Made by a program: the position numbers and the translations under genes. Shown in pieces: positions 8,017 through 16,714 of a stretch of 64,000 nt of DNA. Where the stretch lies: assembly GCA_964457755.1 (NCBI GenBank), contig CAYWGC010000001.1, positions 1 through 64,000 on the forward strand. Reading direction: 5' to 3'. Position 1 is the first letter of the stretch. Each line of letters opens with the position of its first letter. The notes under the pieces were generated by a model, which was not told where the DNA came from, did not search any database, and worked only from the letters and a program-made list of their open reading frames with translations. The DNA comes from Tharpella sp964457755. Lineage in GTDB: Bacteria > Desulfobacterota > Anaeroferrophillalia > Anaeroferrophillales > Tharpellaceae.

Positions 8017-8562
8017 ATGGAAGAGAAGTTACACAACCAAAACTCAACTAAAGGGAACGAAAACATGCCAGAACTAAAAAAGACAAAACAACTTGTACCT
8101 TTTATTTCCGGCCTCGTCGTTGGAGCGATACTTGTCGGAGTTATTGGGTGGCTGTCAATGCCAAGCTTGATGATCGTTGTACATCAGAGCCGGTATGACA
8201 GTGTTGAGGAAACCTGCAATCGGCTCAAGGCTGCCATTGAAGCCAATGGTTGGGAAAGTCCCGCAATCCGTAATATGAATAAAGCGATGGCCAAAAATGG
8301 CGTTCAGATGGATAAACAGGTGAAAATCGTGGAGTTATGTAAGGCAAAGTACGCCAAAGATGTTCTTATGACGAATCCTGAAGTTTCTACTCTAATGCCC
8401 TGTGCTTGGGGCGTTTATAAAGGAAAAGATGGCAAGGTATACATCTCAGGAATGAACATGGGCCTTATGGGGAAGATGTTCGGTGGAAATATTGCCAAGG
8501 TTATGGGGGGCGCGGTTTCAAAGGATGAAGAGCAGATGCTCAAGGAGGTTATTCGAGAATAG
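8017..8562 (+). CDS. Membrane-anchored DUF302 protein
   Basis: A 181-residue protein with one N-terminal membrane helix (about residues 26-50, FISGLVVGAILVGVIGWL) and a DUF302 fold after it. Family signs include paired positions such as VKIVELCKAKYAKDVLMTN, then STLMPCAWGVYKGKDGKVY. Two Cys (LCKAK, MPCAW) could bind haem or metal, as suggested for some DUF302 proteins, but this is inference. GGGAGAAG precedes the ATG. It stands alone in the island and is followed by a terminator at 8807-8835. Confidence 0.8.
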   Translation: MEEKLHNQNSTKGNENMPELKKTKQLVPFISGLVVGAILVGVIGWLSMPSLMIVVHQSRYDSVEETCNRLKAAIEANGWESPAIRNMNKAMAKNGVQMDKQVKIVELCKAKYAKDVLMTNPEVSTLMPCAWGVYKGKDGKVYISGMNMGLMGKMFGGNIAKVMGGAVSKDEEQMLKEVIRE

Positions 8563-8806
8563 GCCTACTTGAACTATGCATTCAATGAACCTTTCTTGAA
8601 CAAAACGCTCCACCTGACCGCTCTTCCTCTGTGCTTCATAGCGGCAGGTGAACTTGGTTGTTAATTGATTTCCACAACTAATCTCAAGTGAATTATTGTG
8701 CACCAAAACAAGACCTTATCTGCAAATAAGCACAACTTGTTACGTATATTGGGTGAACATCTTAAGCTCTGATTTAGCCCGGAAATAATTTTATCATACA
8801 GCTTTG

Positions 8807-8835
8807 AAGCCCGGCACTAATATTGTCGGGCTTTT
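8807..8835 (+). terminator. Intrinsic terminator
   Basis: A 10-bp stem AAGCCCGGCA with its complement (one G-U pair), a 7-base loop and a short T-tract lie 245 bp after the DUF302 gene. Confidence 0.65.
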
Positions 8836-8839
8836 GCCA

Positions 8840-8990
8840 TTTAAGTGAGGGTGACGTGAGAAGTGCTGTAGATCCGGGGCAAATACAGGCAGGCTAATTT
8901 TTAGCTGAAAGTTAGCGCGAGGAGGCCTATTTCAACGCCGGAAAGGGAGAGCTTAAAAAGAGCCAGGCTATTGATGACCTGGCTCTTTTG
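8840..8990 (+). other. Non-coding stretch ending in a strong terminator
   Basis: A second intrinsic terminator (12-bp stem AAAAGAGCCAGG / CCTGGCTCTTTT at 8956-8989) has no gene in front of it. The preceding 110 bp could be a small RNA, or the tail of a lost gene: one frame reads REEAYFNAGKGELKKSQ up to a stop, with in-frame stops just before. Both readings are open. Confidence 0.35.
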
Positions 8991-9114
8991 GTTTAGGTGT
9001 TTGGACGATATACGTAACAAAGAGGTATATTCGCAGATAAGCTCTATTAGTGGTGACCTGTCAATAATAAAAACTATGCAATGGCAATCTTTAATTATAT
9101 TAAAAATAAATAAG

Positions 9115-10575
9115 TTAATCTGCAGTCATGTCACAATGGTTCCAAGTACCATTGTAAATATGTAAGTAACCATCAGTTCCATAATATAGATTCCCGATCA
9201 CCGGATTTTCAGGTGCAGACGCACGTGGCACTAAAGTCAAAATATCCCGGATCGAAACCGGGCCATCTGATTTAACCCCACCGGAACCAACATTGAGGCC
9301 GCCGTTTACATGAAGGTTGTTGCCGACTTGGGCATTTTCGCAGACATCCAGCGTACATGTCGCAATCGAGCCGATATGGGCCGTAGGGACATCAATGCCC
9401 GAAATATCAAGGATCTCAACTCCATGATCTTCGATAGAGGCGACATAGGCGTATTTGCCGGAAACATAGATGGAGGAAGCCCCAGAAAGCTCTGTAGTGA
9501 TTCCGTTTTCGGTGATGGCGCCGACATGAGTCGGATTGGTCGGGTCGGAAATATCAAGGATTTCAACTCCATGACTAGAGTATGAAGCAACGTAAGCATA
9601 TTTTCCAGAAACATAGATGGAGCTTGCTCCACTAAGTGCAGTATCATTGTTGTCGATGATTCCGCCGACATGGGTCGGATTGGTCGGGTCGGAGATATCA
9701 AGAATCTCAACCCCGTTGTCAACGAAAGAAGCAACATAGGCGTATTTACCTGAAACGTATATGGAACTAGCGCTTTGAAGTGCAGTAATATTACCATCGT
9801 CGGTGATGGCACCTACATGGGTTGGGTCGGATGGGTCAGAAATATCGATAATCTCAACTCCATCATCTCCGCTAGAGGCAACATAGGCGTATTTGCCAGA
9901 AACATAGATGGAGCTAGCTCCACTAAGTGCAGTATCATTGTTGTCGATGATTCCGCCGACATGGGTCGGATTGGTCGGGTCGGAGATATCAAGAATCTCA
10001 ACCCCGTTGTCAACGTAAGAAGCAACATAGGCGTATTTACCTGAAACATAGATAGATGTAGCACCATTCAGCACGGTAATGAAATTGTCGGCGATGGCGC
10101 CGACATGGGTCGGATTGGTCGGGTCGGAAATATCAAGGATTTCAACTCCATTATCTCCGCTAGAGCTGACATAGGCGTATTTACCTGAAACATAGATGGA
10201 GCTAGCACCATTCAGTACGGTAATGGAATTGTCGGCGATGGCGCCGACATGAGTCGGATTGGTCGGGTCGGAAATATCAAGGATCTCAACTCCATTACTA
10301 TAGTATGAAGCAACGTAAGCATATTTTCCAGAAACATAGATGGACCAAGCTCCACGAAGTGCAGTGGTGATACCGTCGTCGGTAATGGCGCCAACATGGA
10401 TAGGGTTTCCGGCGGTTTGCAGTAGATTACCTTCCGCAAGCGTTAGTTTTTCTGTCGGAGAAGTGGTGCCGATGCCGACGTTGCCCGAACCATCTAATGT
10501 CATCTGGGCCTGAAGTGGCAATGCCAAAATGATCAAAAGCAAAATTGAGGTAAGCCTCAAACTAGTTTTTGTCAT
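9115..10575 (-). CDS. Secreted seven-repeat LVIVD propeller protein
   Basis: A 486-residue exported protein. A signal peptide (about 1-24, ending LPLQAQ) is followed by VGIGTTSPTEKLTL, a motif common in phage-fibre and surface proteins. Seven tandem repeats of 48-49 residues follow, each ending in GVEILDISDPTNPTHVG, i.e. LVIVD-type blades predicted to close a seven-bladed beta propeller. The C-terminal segment (NAQVGNNLHVNGGLNVG, then GNLYYGTDGYLHIYNGTW) is fibre-like. Start: the ATG at 10575 is about 9 bases from AAAGGGG; a TTG at 10584 is too close to it. A GEMM-type riboswitch and terminator lie in its leader. Likely a surface or adhesion role, by inference. Confidence 0.8.
   Translation of the reverse strand: MTKTSLRLTSILLLIILALPLQAQMTLDGSGNVGIGTTSPTEKLTLAEGNLLQTAGNPIHVGAITDDGITTALRGAWSIYVSGKYAYVASYYSNGVEILDISDPTNPTHVGAIADNSITVLNGASSIYVSGKYAYVSSSGDNGVEILDISDPTNPTHVGAIADNFITVLNGATSIYVSGKYAYVASYVDNGVEILDISDPTNPTHVGGIIDNNDTALSGASSIYVSGKYAYVASSGDDGVEIIDISDPSDPTHVGAITDDGNITALQSASSIYVSGKYAYVASFVDNGVEILDISDPTNPTHVGGIIDNNDTALSGASSIYVSGKYAYVASYSSHGVEILDISDPTNPTHVGAITENGITTELSGASSIYVSGKYAYVASIEDHGVEILDISGIDVPTAHIGSIATCTLDVCENAQVGNNLHVNGGLNVGSGGVKSDGPVSIRDILTLVPRASAPENPVIGNLYYGTDGYLHIYNGTWNHCDMTAD
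9400..10420. repeat. Tandem 144-147 bp coding repeats
   Basis: The propeller blades are conserved at DNA level, not only in protein. The stretch starting GTTGTCGATGATTCCGCCGA appears nearly unchanged at about 9655-9725 and 9950-10015. Such identity points to recent duplication or gene conversion and allows copy-number change. Confidence 0.8.
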
Positions 10576-10711
10576 CTTTTTCAACCCCTTTTATGTTCAA
10601 ATATCAAAATTTTTGGTAATGCACGCAACTATTGGCGACGTTGACTCTCGCGCCGTAAACAAACTTATTCTACAATCGTAAATACTTGGATCTTACTTCT
10701 TTTTTTGTTCA

Positions 10712-10760
10712 CAAAAAAAAACAGTCGTGCTGCTTCTTAGTAAAGAAGCAACCCGGCTGT
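10712..10760 (-). terminator. Riboswitch-linked intrinsic terminator
   Basis: On the minus strand a long imperfect hairpin (ACAGCCGGGTTGCTTCTT paired with AAGAAGCAGC...CTGT) is followed by nine T. Its 5' arm is the 3' strand of the upstream riboswitch fold, so ligand binding and termination should be mutually exclusive. Confidence 0.7.
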
Positions 10761-10826
10761 CTTTTAGAGTTTGGAAATAAGACCCGTGGTTTTCCGACCC
10801 CGTCTTTCGGCGGGAGTGGCTTATCT
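10744..10826 (-). promoter_or_regulatory. c-di-GMP-I (GEMM) riboswitch-like leader
   Basis: On the minus strand the sequence reads AAGCCACTCCCGCCGAAAGA, then CGGGGTCGGAAAACCACGGG, TCTTA, and after a spacer GACAGCCGGGTTGC. This follows the GEMM-I layout: a P1a stem capped by GAAA, a conserved junction, a receptor stem, and GCCGGGTTGC closing the outer helix. The junction differs from the common GGACGCAAAGCC, so it may be a variant or have altered ligand preference. It lies 5' of the LVIVD propeller gene and overlaps a terminator, indicating transcriptional control by a cyclic dinucleotide. Confidence 0.7.
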
Positions 10827-11055
10827 AATAATATGTAACAACCACCCTTAAACACAAACTTTGTTTTAAAGCAATATCTATTTTGCCATTTTGACCTAAA
10901 AACAATCTACCAAATGAGCAGGGTGCCCATTGGTGATATCCACCGGCAACCTTAACTTTTTCGATGGGACATCCACTTGAGCTTCATCGTAATATGCGTA
11001 ACCAGACCTTCTTGCAGAAGGTTAACTTTTACATCTAAGTTCTATACGGGTGACT
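10827..11055. other. Gap with copy A of a dispersed island repeat
   Basis: No gene seen. At 10935-11005 lies the clearest copy of a degenerate repeat; its core CCTTAACTTTTTCGATGGGA continuing to 10973 is identical over 24 bp to 16568-16591. Confidence 0.5.
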
Positions 11056-11904
11056 CTATGATTGCTGGTGCTGATCTTCTTTTGGCATCGACTTGATATA
11101 AACGTCCTGCTGAGGGAAGGGGATTGTGATACCGGCAGTCAGTAGATCCTGGTAGATCTCTTGGTTTACTTTGTATAGGGTCTGGTAATACTGATGGGTG
11201 GGAACCCAGTAGCGCATACCAATGCTGATGGCTGAATCGGCAAACTCCTCGATACCAACCTGGGGTGCCGGTTCGGCAACCACTTGGGGGAAACGTCCGA
11301 GGGTTTTATTGATCACGTCGATGGCTTGGTCGGGATGATCATGGTAGGCGATGCCGATGGAGCCCTCAACCACCCGGTTGGCGAAAGAATTATGGAGAAT
11401 TTCCCCAACAATGAGTTTGTTGGGGATGGTGATCTGCTCGCCGTCTTCGGTGGAAAGAATAGTCGTCGTTAAGGTAATCACTTCAACAATGCCCGCCACT
11501 CCTTTGACGGCCAGTGTATTGCCGACTACGAAAGGTCTGCTAAGGATGATAACCAGCCCGGCGCCGAAGTTGGACAGAGGACCTTGAAACGCAAGGGTGC
11601 TACCGAAAGCGAGGGCGCCAAGAGCAGCGATAAAGGGTGCAATGGAGATACCGAATTTGCCCATGGTGATAATGATCACGAAAACCATGACCAGCATTTT
11701 GACCACATTACCAAAAAATCTCGACAAGGTGACATCAAGCTCTCGTTTGGTACATAGTCCGTTCACCAACCCACCTACCCAGCGAGCAATGAAAAATCCC
11801 ACCACCAGGATAATTATTGCGCCCACCATTTGAAAGCTGTAGTTAACGACAAATTCAATAAGCACGTTATACAGTTTTTGCAGAGTTGCTAATTCTTCTT
11901 GCAT
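11056..11904 (-). CDS. mscS: Small-conductance mechanosensitive channel, MscS family
   Basis: A 282-residue inner-membrane channel that opens under membrane tension to release solutes. Three membrane helices (about 23-45, 65-85 and 90-120) precede the MscS beta and alpha/beta domains. The pore helix TM3 shows the Gly/Ala-rich pattern ALGALAFGSTLAFQGPLSNF, and the beta domain has GTVEVI-like VAGIVEVITLTTT and ITIPN. The length matches the short MscS type. The start at 11904 follows GGAAGGAGGGG; a longer reading from 11955 does not. It is monocistronic within the island. Confidence 0.9.
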   Translation of the reverse strand: MQEELATLQKLYNVLIEFVVNYSFQMVGAIIILVVGFFIARWVGGLVNGLCTKRELDVTLSRFFGNVVKMLVMVFVIIITMGKFGISIAPFIAALGALAFGSTLAFQGPLSNFGAGLVIILSRPFVVGNTLAVKGVAGIVEVITLTTTILSTEDGEQITIPNKLIVGEILHNSFANRVVEGSIGIAYHDHPDQAIDVINKTLGRFPQVVAEPAPQVGIEEFADSAISIGMRYWVPTHQYYQTLYKVNQEIYQDLLTAGITIPFPQQDVYIKSMPKEDQHQQS

Positions 11905-13031
11905 GAGTCCCCTCCTTCCAGCTCCCTGAGATAATTTTTTGAATACCTTCTCCAAAAACGATTCGGAAATGGTTCTTTATTTAATCAGCCACGGCTGTGG
12001 CAGGGAAATTTATTCATCGATACCATGGTTGATGTAGGCAATAATGTCCGCCAGCCTGACTATCTATCCTTCCTGGGTGTCAATAAGGAAGGAGGTCAAA
12101 TCTTTACCTTTGATAAAAAGAAGAGTATTAAGGTTGATTGCCCCCGGCAAAGAAATTACCGCTGTCAATCTCAACTTTGCAGTCAAACCACAAACCTAAC
12201 TCATCGTAAACATACCACCCTCGGCCTATCGCAGACAAGCTATACTTTTGCTACAGGGTAATTCTTCTTAAGTTTGCTGCGGCAACCTTCACTTTCACCA
12301 TTTTATAAGTGGTAACGAGTCTTTCATAGGCAAAGCTAGAACAAAAAAAGCAGACCTAAGAAGCCTGCTTCTGTTGAGTCCATCGTCGTGGTTTTAGTTA
12401 GAGTAGCGGATCAAGCCAGTGATCACACCAGCTCGGCTTATCAAAGATGTCTCTTTCTGTCAGGGTACCCTGCTGTTAAAGGCTACCCCAATCTTCTAGC
12501 ACAACAGATATTATCTTTTGATTCACAAAAACCTAAATTTCTCCTTTGCAAAGAGCATAATATCCTTCATTTAATAAGGGCTAAATTAAAGACATGAACC
12601 CATGCCAAACCTTGAAGGATACCGACGATAGACTATTACATATATTAATCAATAGAATTTAAATGTCAAGTGGTTCAGGCAGTTTTTTGGTCAGATTACC
12701 AGCATCCCTGATCTAACCGCCACAGTAGCCAAAGAGACCAACAACTGGCCCAGGGCTTTTTCTATCTCTCTAAAGTACGTTTATTACTCAGAGCCCAATT
12801 GTCGGGAAAGGTGTTACGTATATTCGCAGAGAAGGTAAAGTTTAGAGGTGTGGATAGCAATTAAAGATTACCCTTGGCAATATCAATCCATGACAAAACC
12901 AATAAATGTCACTTTTCACTTAATTTGACTCCAATCCCGATTATTGCCAATCATTACCAATCTCCGACAAATGATATATCGGCCATTAACGGGATAGCGC
13001 CATAGCCTCCTTTAGAGTTAGTGCATACAAA
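11905..13031. other. 1.1 kb without a convincing gene
   Basis: Two short plus-strand frames (12025-12261 and 12388-12597) lack ribosome-binding sites and family signs. On the minus strand a weak stem AAGCAG/CTGCTT with a T-tract (12342-12370) lies ahead of mscS, preceded by leader-like segments GATAAGCC and AAAACCACG that recall the riboswitch at 10.8 kb, though too diverged to call. Degenerate repeat copies occur at about 12130-12210 (minus) and 12813-12860 (plus). Confidence 0.4.
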
Positions 13032-16000
13032 CTACTCATCATTTAAATTTCCGTTACCATCAGTCTTAATCAAATAAATATCATCTCCACCAGCCCCCGA
13101 AGAATCTGTAAATCCAGCAACAATATAACCACCATCAACCGTCTGTTGCACAGATGAAGCAGAATCCAAATCTATACCACCAAAGGTCTTGTCCCAAGTT
13201 TTATTACCGCTACTATCGGTCTTGAGTAAATAGACATCTGAACTCCCGACACCAGAGGACTTTGTAGCTCCAGTAATGATATAACCTCCATCAGCGGTTT
13301 GCAGTACGGAATAGCCATAATCACCATCTGTACCGCCAAAGCTTTTGCCCCATATTTCATTGCCGTCACTATCGATCTTGAGCAGATAAACATCTTCTTT
13401 CCCGGCACCAAAGGAATCTGTAGATCCAGTAACAATATATCCCCCATCGGCAGTCTGTTGCACAGAACGACCAATATCAGTACCTCTGCCGCCAAAGGCC
13501 TTAGACCAAAGTTCATTGCCAATGCTGTCTGTTTTGATCAGATAAACATTATTTGACCGTAATAAATTTAATTGTCCAAGACTACCATATGAGTGTGTCC
13601 ATCCAACAATAATATAACCCCCATCAGTAGCCTGTTTTACGGAAATTGCACAATCCCAATCTGCACCACCAAAGGTCTTGGCCCAAACCTTATTGCCACT
13701 ACTGTCGGTCTTAAGCAAATATACGTCAGCATTCCCTGCACCAAAAGAGTGTGTAAATCCAGCAACAATATAACCTCCATCAGACGTCTGCCGCACTGAT
13801 GTGGCAGAATCCCAATTTGGACCACCAAAGGTTTTGGCCCAAGTTTTATTACCGCTACTATCGGTCTTGAGTAAATAAACATCTGAACTCCCGACACCAG
13901 AGGACTTTATAGATCCAGTAATGATATAACCTCCATCAGCAGTTTGCTGTCCAGATTGGCCATAATCGTCATCTGTACCGCCAAAGGTTTTGCCCCATGT
14001 TTCATTGCCGAAGCTATCGATCTTGAGCAGATAAACATCCTCTTTTCCGGCACCAGAGGACTCTGTCTCTCCAATAATTATATAACCCCCATCAGCAGTC
14101 TGTTGGACAAAAGCTCCAAATTCATCATTCGTACCCCCAAAGGTTTTAGCAAAACTGACTACCTCATCAGCACCCGAACAGTTTTGATCTATACCGTCAC
14201 CATAAATCACTGTCGCTCCGGGATGAATAGTCGCTTCATTATCGTTACAATCAATAATAGCGGCGTAACCATCACCATCATTATCAATTATGTCGTATTC
14301 ACCAACCATAGCAACGGCATTGATTCCGGCATAATAACTGCCTCCACTTTTGCCATTACTATAAAGAGCAAAAGCAGCTATCTCTTGAGAAGCTTCAAGG
14401 TATACTGTACCGGTCATTGGCTCCCCTAAGATGTCGGCAAGAGGGTAACTACCACAACCTTTACTTGATAACTCCAAATCTTGCTGTCTTGTCACCACAC
14501 CCTGAATGTTGATGTGTTTTAATGTGACAGTTATTGCTTGATCTTGTGGATTACAGATCAGTATAGCTGTTTCCCAAGTTTTATCTTCAGCAATATGGGG
14601 GATAATAAGAAACTTTTCGAGTTTGCTGACGAAAGGAATATCGGCCATCAGTGAAGGGTTACCTTCTAAGCCAAGAAAGGCTAGACCTGAAAGAGATTGA
14701 TTGGAGTTAATAGTCATCCATCCTCTAACGCCGGTTATTTCTGTACCCACAGGAAAACTAGCCTGTCCACCAGAGGGCAAATTTTTATCAATTACCGCAA
14801 GCTCACTGCCGTCCTCTTCATAAACCACAACCTTTAGAGAAACAGGTTTGTTCTCATTGTTATTAGCTAGACCCAAGCCAGACCAGTTGCCGTCACCAGA
14901 AATAAAGCCAGGCAGATAGTAATTATAGTTTTCATCTATATTATCACTTTCATCTACAGCATTGATTCCGGCGCAATAACTGCCACCACTTTTAATGTTT
15001 TTGTATAGAGCGAAAGCTGCTACCCCAGAAGAAGCATCAATTTTGACTTTACCTGATTTTTGTAATCCTTGACCAAAAAGTGAAGAAAGATCATACTCAC
15101 CACTACCCATTGCAACTGTTTCTATATGTTCCTCTCCCTGCAAATCACCATCTTGACCAATTAATTGCAAAGTTATGTTGTTGGCCTTATTAACCGGATT
15201 GCAAATCAGTATTGAAGTATCCCAAATATCATCTTGGGCAATATGGGGAATCACCAAAGAAGTTGCCAATTCTTCAGCAAATGGGATATCAGCCATTAAT
15301 GGAACATTCCCACCCAATCCAATAAAAGCTAAACCAGATAAGGGTTGTTGAGAGTTGACACACATCCATCCGTTATTATTTAAAGTTGTCGCTACAGGAA
15401 AAGAATCTTGACCATGCGGTGGGATGATTTTGTTCTCTGTTGCCAGAGAGTTACCACTGTTATCATAAATTGTGATCTGTAAACGAGTGGAATTTTCTTG
15501 GTTACGGTTAACTAATCCCAAACCAGTCCAATTGTTGTCAACAGAGGAATAGTGGGGAATATAGTAGTTATATTCCCCTTCATCATAAGTTGCAGTAATA
15601 TTGATGGCTGAACTCATTGTCGTGTAACCTTCATCATCAACGACAGTGCAAGCTGAAGAATAGGAACCAACAACAGAGAAAGTATGACATATCGAATTTG
15701 TATCAGTGGTCTGGTCAACAACCCCATCACCATCAAAATCCCAACGGTATTGAGTTATATTACCTCCATCTGGATCAGAGGCTGAACACGAAAATGTGAC
15801 TTCAAGTGGCACCTGACCTGAAAGTGGTGTTGCGGTAAATGCAATGATCAAAGGTTCTAATGATCGAACCTGTCCGGTACGAACCGCACGCACATAATTG
15901 CTACTAGTCTTATAGTCAAATCTGACCCAACCAACGAAGAAATTGACTTGCCACGCTAATTTAGAATTAAGGGCATAGGCAGCAGACGACCAATATTTGC

Positions 16001-16307
16001 CCAGCCAAGATTCAGGGAATAAAGTTTTATTGAATTGGGCATAAAGCGACTTCAATTCATTGAGGTCCGGCAATCGCCAGTCATCATAACCCCCATCCGG
16101 AAGAATCAATTCCTCACAGTAAGATATTGCATTCTGCCAGTTCATGGTACCGGGCTCAGCCTGCTGCCACATGAGGCCGGTTTCGGGATCGCTGACCGTA
16201 CCGTCACCGTTATCAATCAGAGAAGCAGTCGCAATACCAACCCAGAAACCCAGGATGAACAGACATAAGCCCAACCCTCTGCCGATACTCTTGAAATAAA
16301 ATTCCAC
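13032..16307 (-). CDS. Large exported DUF1566/PKD/seven-repeat protein
   Basis: A 1091-residue secreted protein with a GTG start at 16307 behind AGAAGG and a signal peptide (LGLCLFILGFWVGIATAS). Domain order: DUF1566 (NGDGTVSDPETGLMWQQ to YVRAVRTG), a PKD domain (FSCSASDPDGGNITQYRWDF), two related about 200-residue modules each beginning YNYY[IL]P and containing WTGLGL or WSGLGL, then a calcium/metal-binding DNDGDGYAAIIDCNDNEATI motif of the MopE/thrombospondin-type kind. Seven tandem about 52-residue repeats (KTFGG...QTADGGYI..G...DVYLLK) end the protein and probably form a second seven-bladed propeller. No anchor is seen. Likely a cell-surface or extracellular protein. Confidence 0.75.
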   Translation of the reverse strand: MEFYFKSIGRGLGLCLFILGFWVGIATASLIDNGDGTVSDPETGLMWQQAEPGTMNWQNAISYCEELILPDGGYDDWRLPDLNELKSLYAQFNKTLFPESWLGKYWSSAAYALNSKLAWQVNFFVGWVRFDYKTSSNYVRAVRTGQVRSLEPLIIAFTATPLSGQVPLEVTFSCSASDPDGGNITQYRWDFDGDGVVDQTTDTNSICHTFSVVGSYSSACTVVDDEGYTTMSSAINITATYDEGEYNYYIPHYSSVDNNWTGLGLVNRNQENSTRLQITIYDNSGNSLATENKIIPPHGQDSFPVATTLNNNGWMCVNSQQPLSGLAFIGLGGNVPLMADIPFAEELATSLVIPHIAQDDIWDTSILICNPVNKANNITLQLIGQDGDLQGEEHIETVAMGSGEYDLSSLFGQGLQKSGKVKIDASSGVAAFALYKNIKSGGSYCAGINAVDESDNIDENYNYYLPGFISGDGNWSGLGLANNNENKPVSLKVVVYEEDGSELAVIDKNLPSGGQASFPVGTEITGVRGWMTINSNQSLSGLAFLGLEGNPSLMADIPFVSKLEKFLIIPHIAEDKTWETAILICNPQDQAITVTLKHINIQGVVTRQQDLELSSKGCGSYPLADILGEPMTGTVYLEASQEIAAFALYSNGKSGGSYYAGINAVAMVGEYDIIDNDGDGYAAIIDCNDNEATIHPGATVIYGDGIDQNCSGADEVVSFAKTFGGTNDEFGAFVQQTADGGYIIIGETESSGAGKEDVYLLKIDSFGNETWGKTFGGTDDDYGQSGQQTADGGYIITGSIKSSGVGSSDVYLLKTDSSGNKTWAKTFGGPNWDSATSVRQTSDGGYIVAGFTHSFGAGNADVYLLKTDSSGNKVWAKTFGGADWDCAISVKQATDGGYIIVGWTHSYGSLGQLNLLRSNNVYLIKTDSIGNELWSKAFGGRGTDIGRSVQQTADGGYIVTGSTDSFGAGKEDVYLLKIDSDGNEIWGKSFGGTDGDYGYSVLQTADGGYIITGATKSSGVGSSDVYLLKTDSSGNKTWDKTFGGIDLDSASSVQQTVDGGYIVAGFTDSSGAGGDDIYLIKTDGNGNLNDE

Positions 16308-16714
16308 GATGAACCTTCTGTAGATATATATTACGTTATATGGCTTGCTTAAGATAGATGTCGGCTCTTTACCCACTAAAACCAGTATCACGAGAAACTT
16401 GGCGACCATCGACAAGCTCCGACACTGTATTCTTGTCTTTACGACCAAAAGTTAGGTTCACTGACCAGAGGTAGACTGCCGCACCCAAAACTTTCTAAAA
16501 GATCCCCAGCTTGCAGAGTTTTGAACTGTTGTTCTATAGAGACATGGGTAAAGATATCCACCGTCATCCTTAACTTTTTCGATGGGACATCAACCTAAGA
16601 TTAATCGTAAGCACCGCGAAACAGACTGTCTTTGATAAATAATTTCTGTTATCATAAAGTAAGTATGGGTAGTCATCTTAAAACATTCTCCTTTTCTAAT
16701 TGTTTCTACAGGTT
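16308..16714. other. Intergenic leader with copy B of the dispersed repeat
   Basis: Copy B of the island repeat spans about 16553-16615 and is the closest match to copy A. The rest is a long untranslated leader for the minus-strand gene at 16307. The longer reading of that gene to 16448 lacks a ribosome-binding site and signal-peptide logic. Confidence 0.45.

Noticed and set aside
8840..8950. c-di-GMP or cobalamin riboswitch on the plus strand
   Set aside because: GGGGCAAATACAGGC looked suggestive, but the conserved junctions of either class are absent and no gene follows.
9306..10439. Several long frames on both strands inside the LVIVD gene
   Set aside because: They arise from the periodic coding repeats and have repeat-derived sequence such as PTRPIRPM.
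12025..12597. Two 69-78 codon frames in the long gap
   Set aside because: No start signals or recognisable motifs; the first overlaps a degenerate repeat copy.
13172..14429. Frames opposite or shifted within the seven-repeat region
   Set aside because: By-products of the tandem coding repeat; the main frame has clear signal peptide and domains.
13032..16448. Longer start for the DUF1566 protein
   Set aside because: The extension lacks a ribosome-binding site; the GTG at 16307 has one and begins a good signal peptide.
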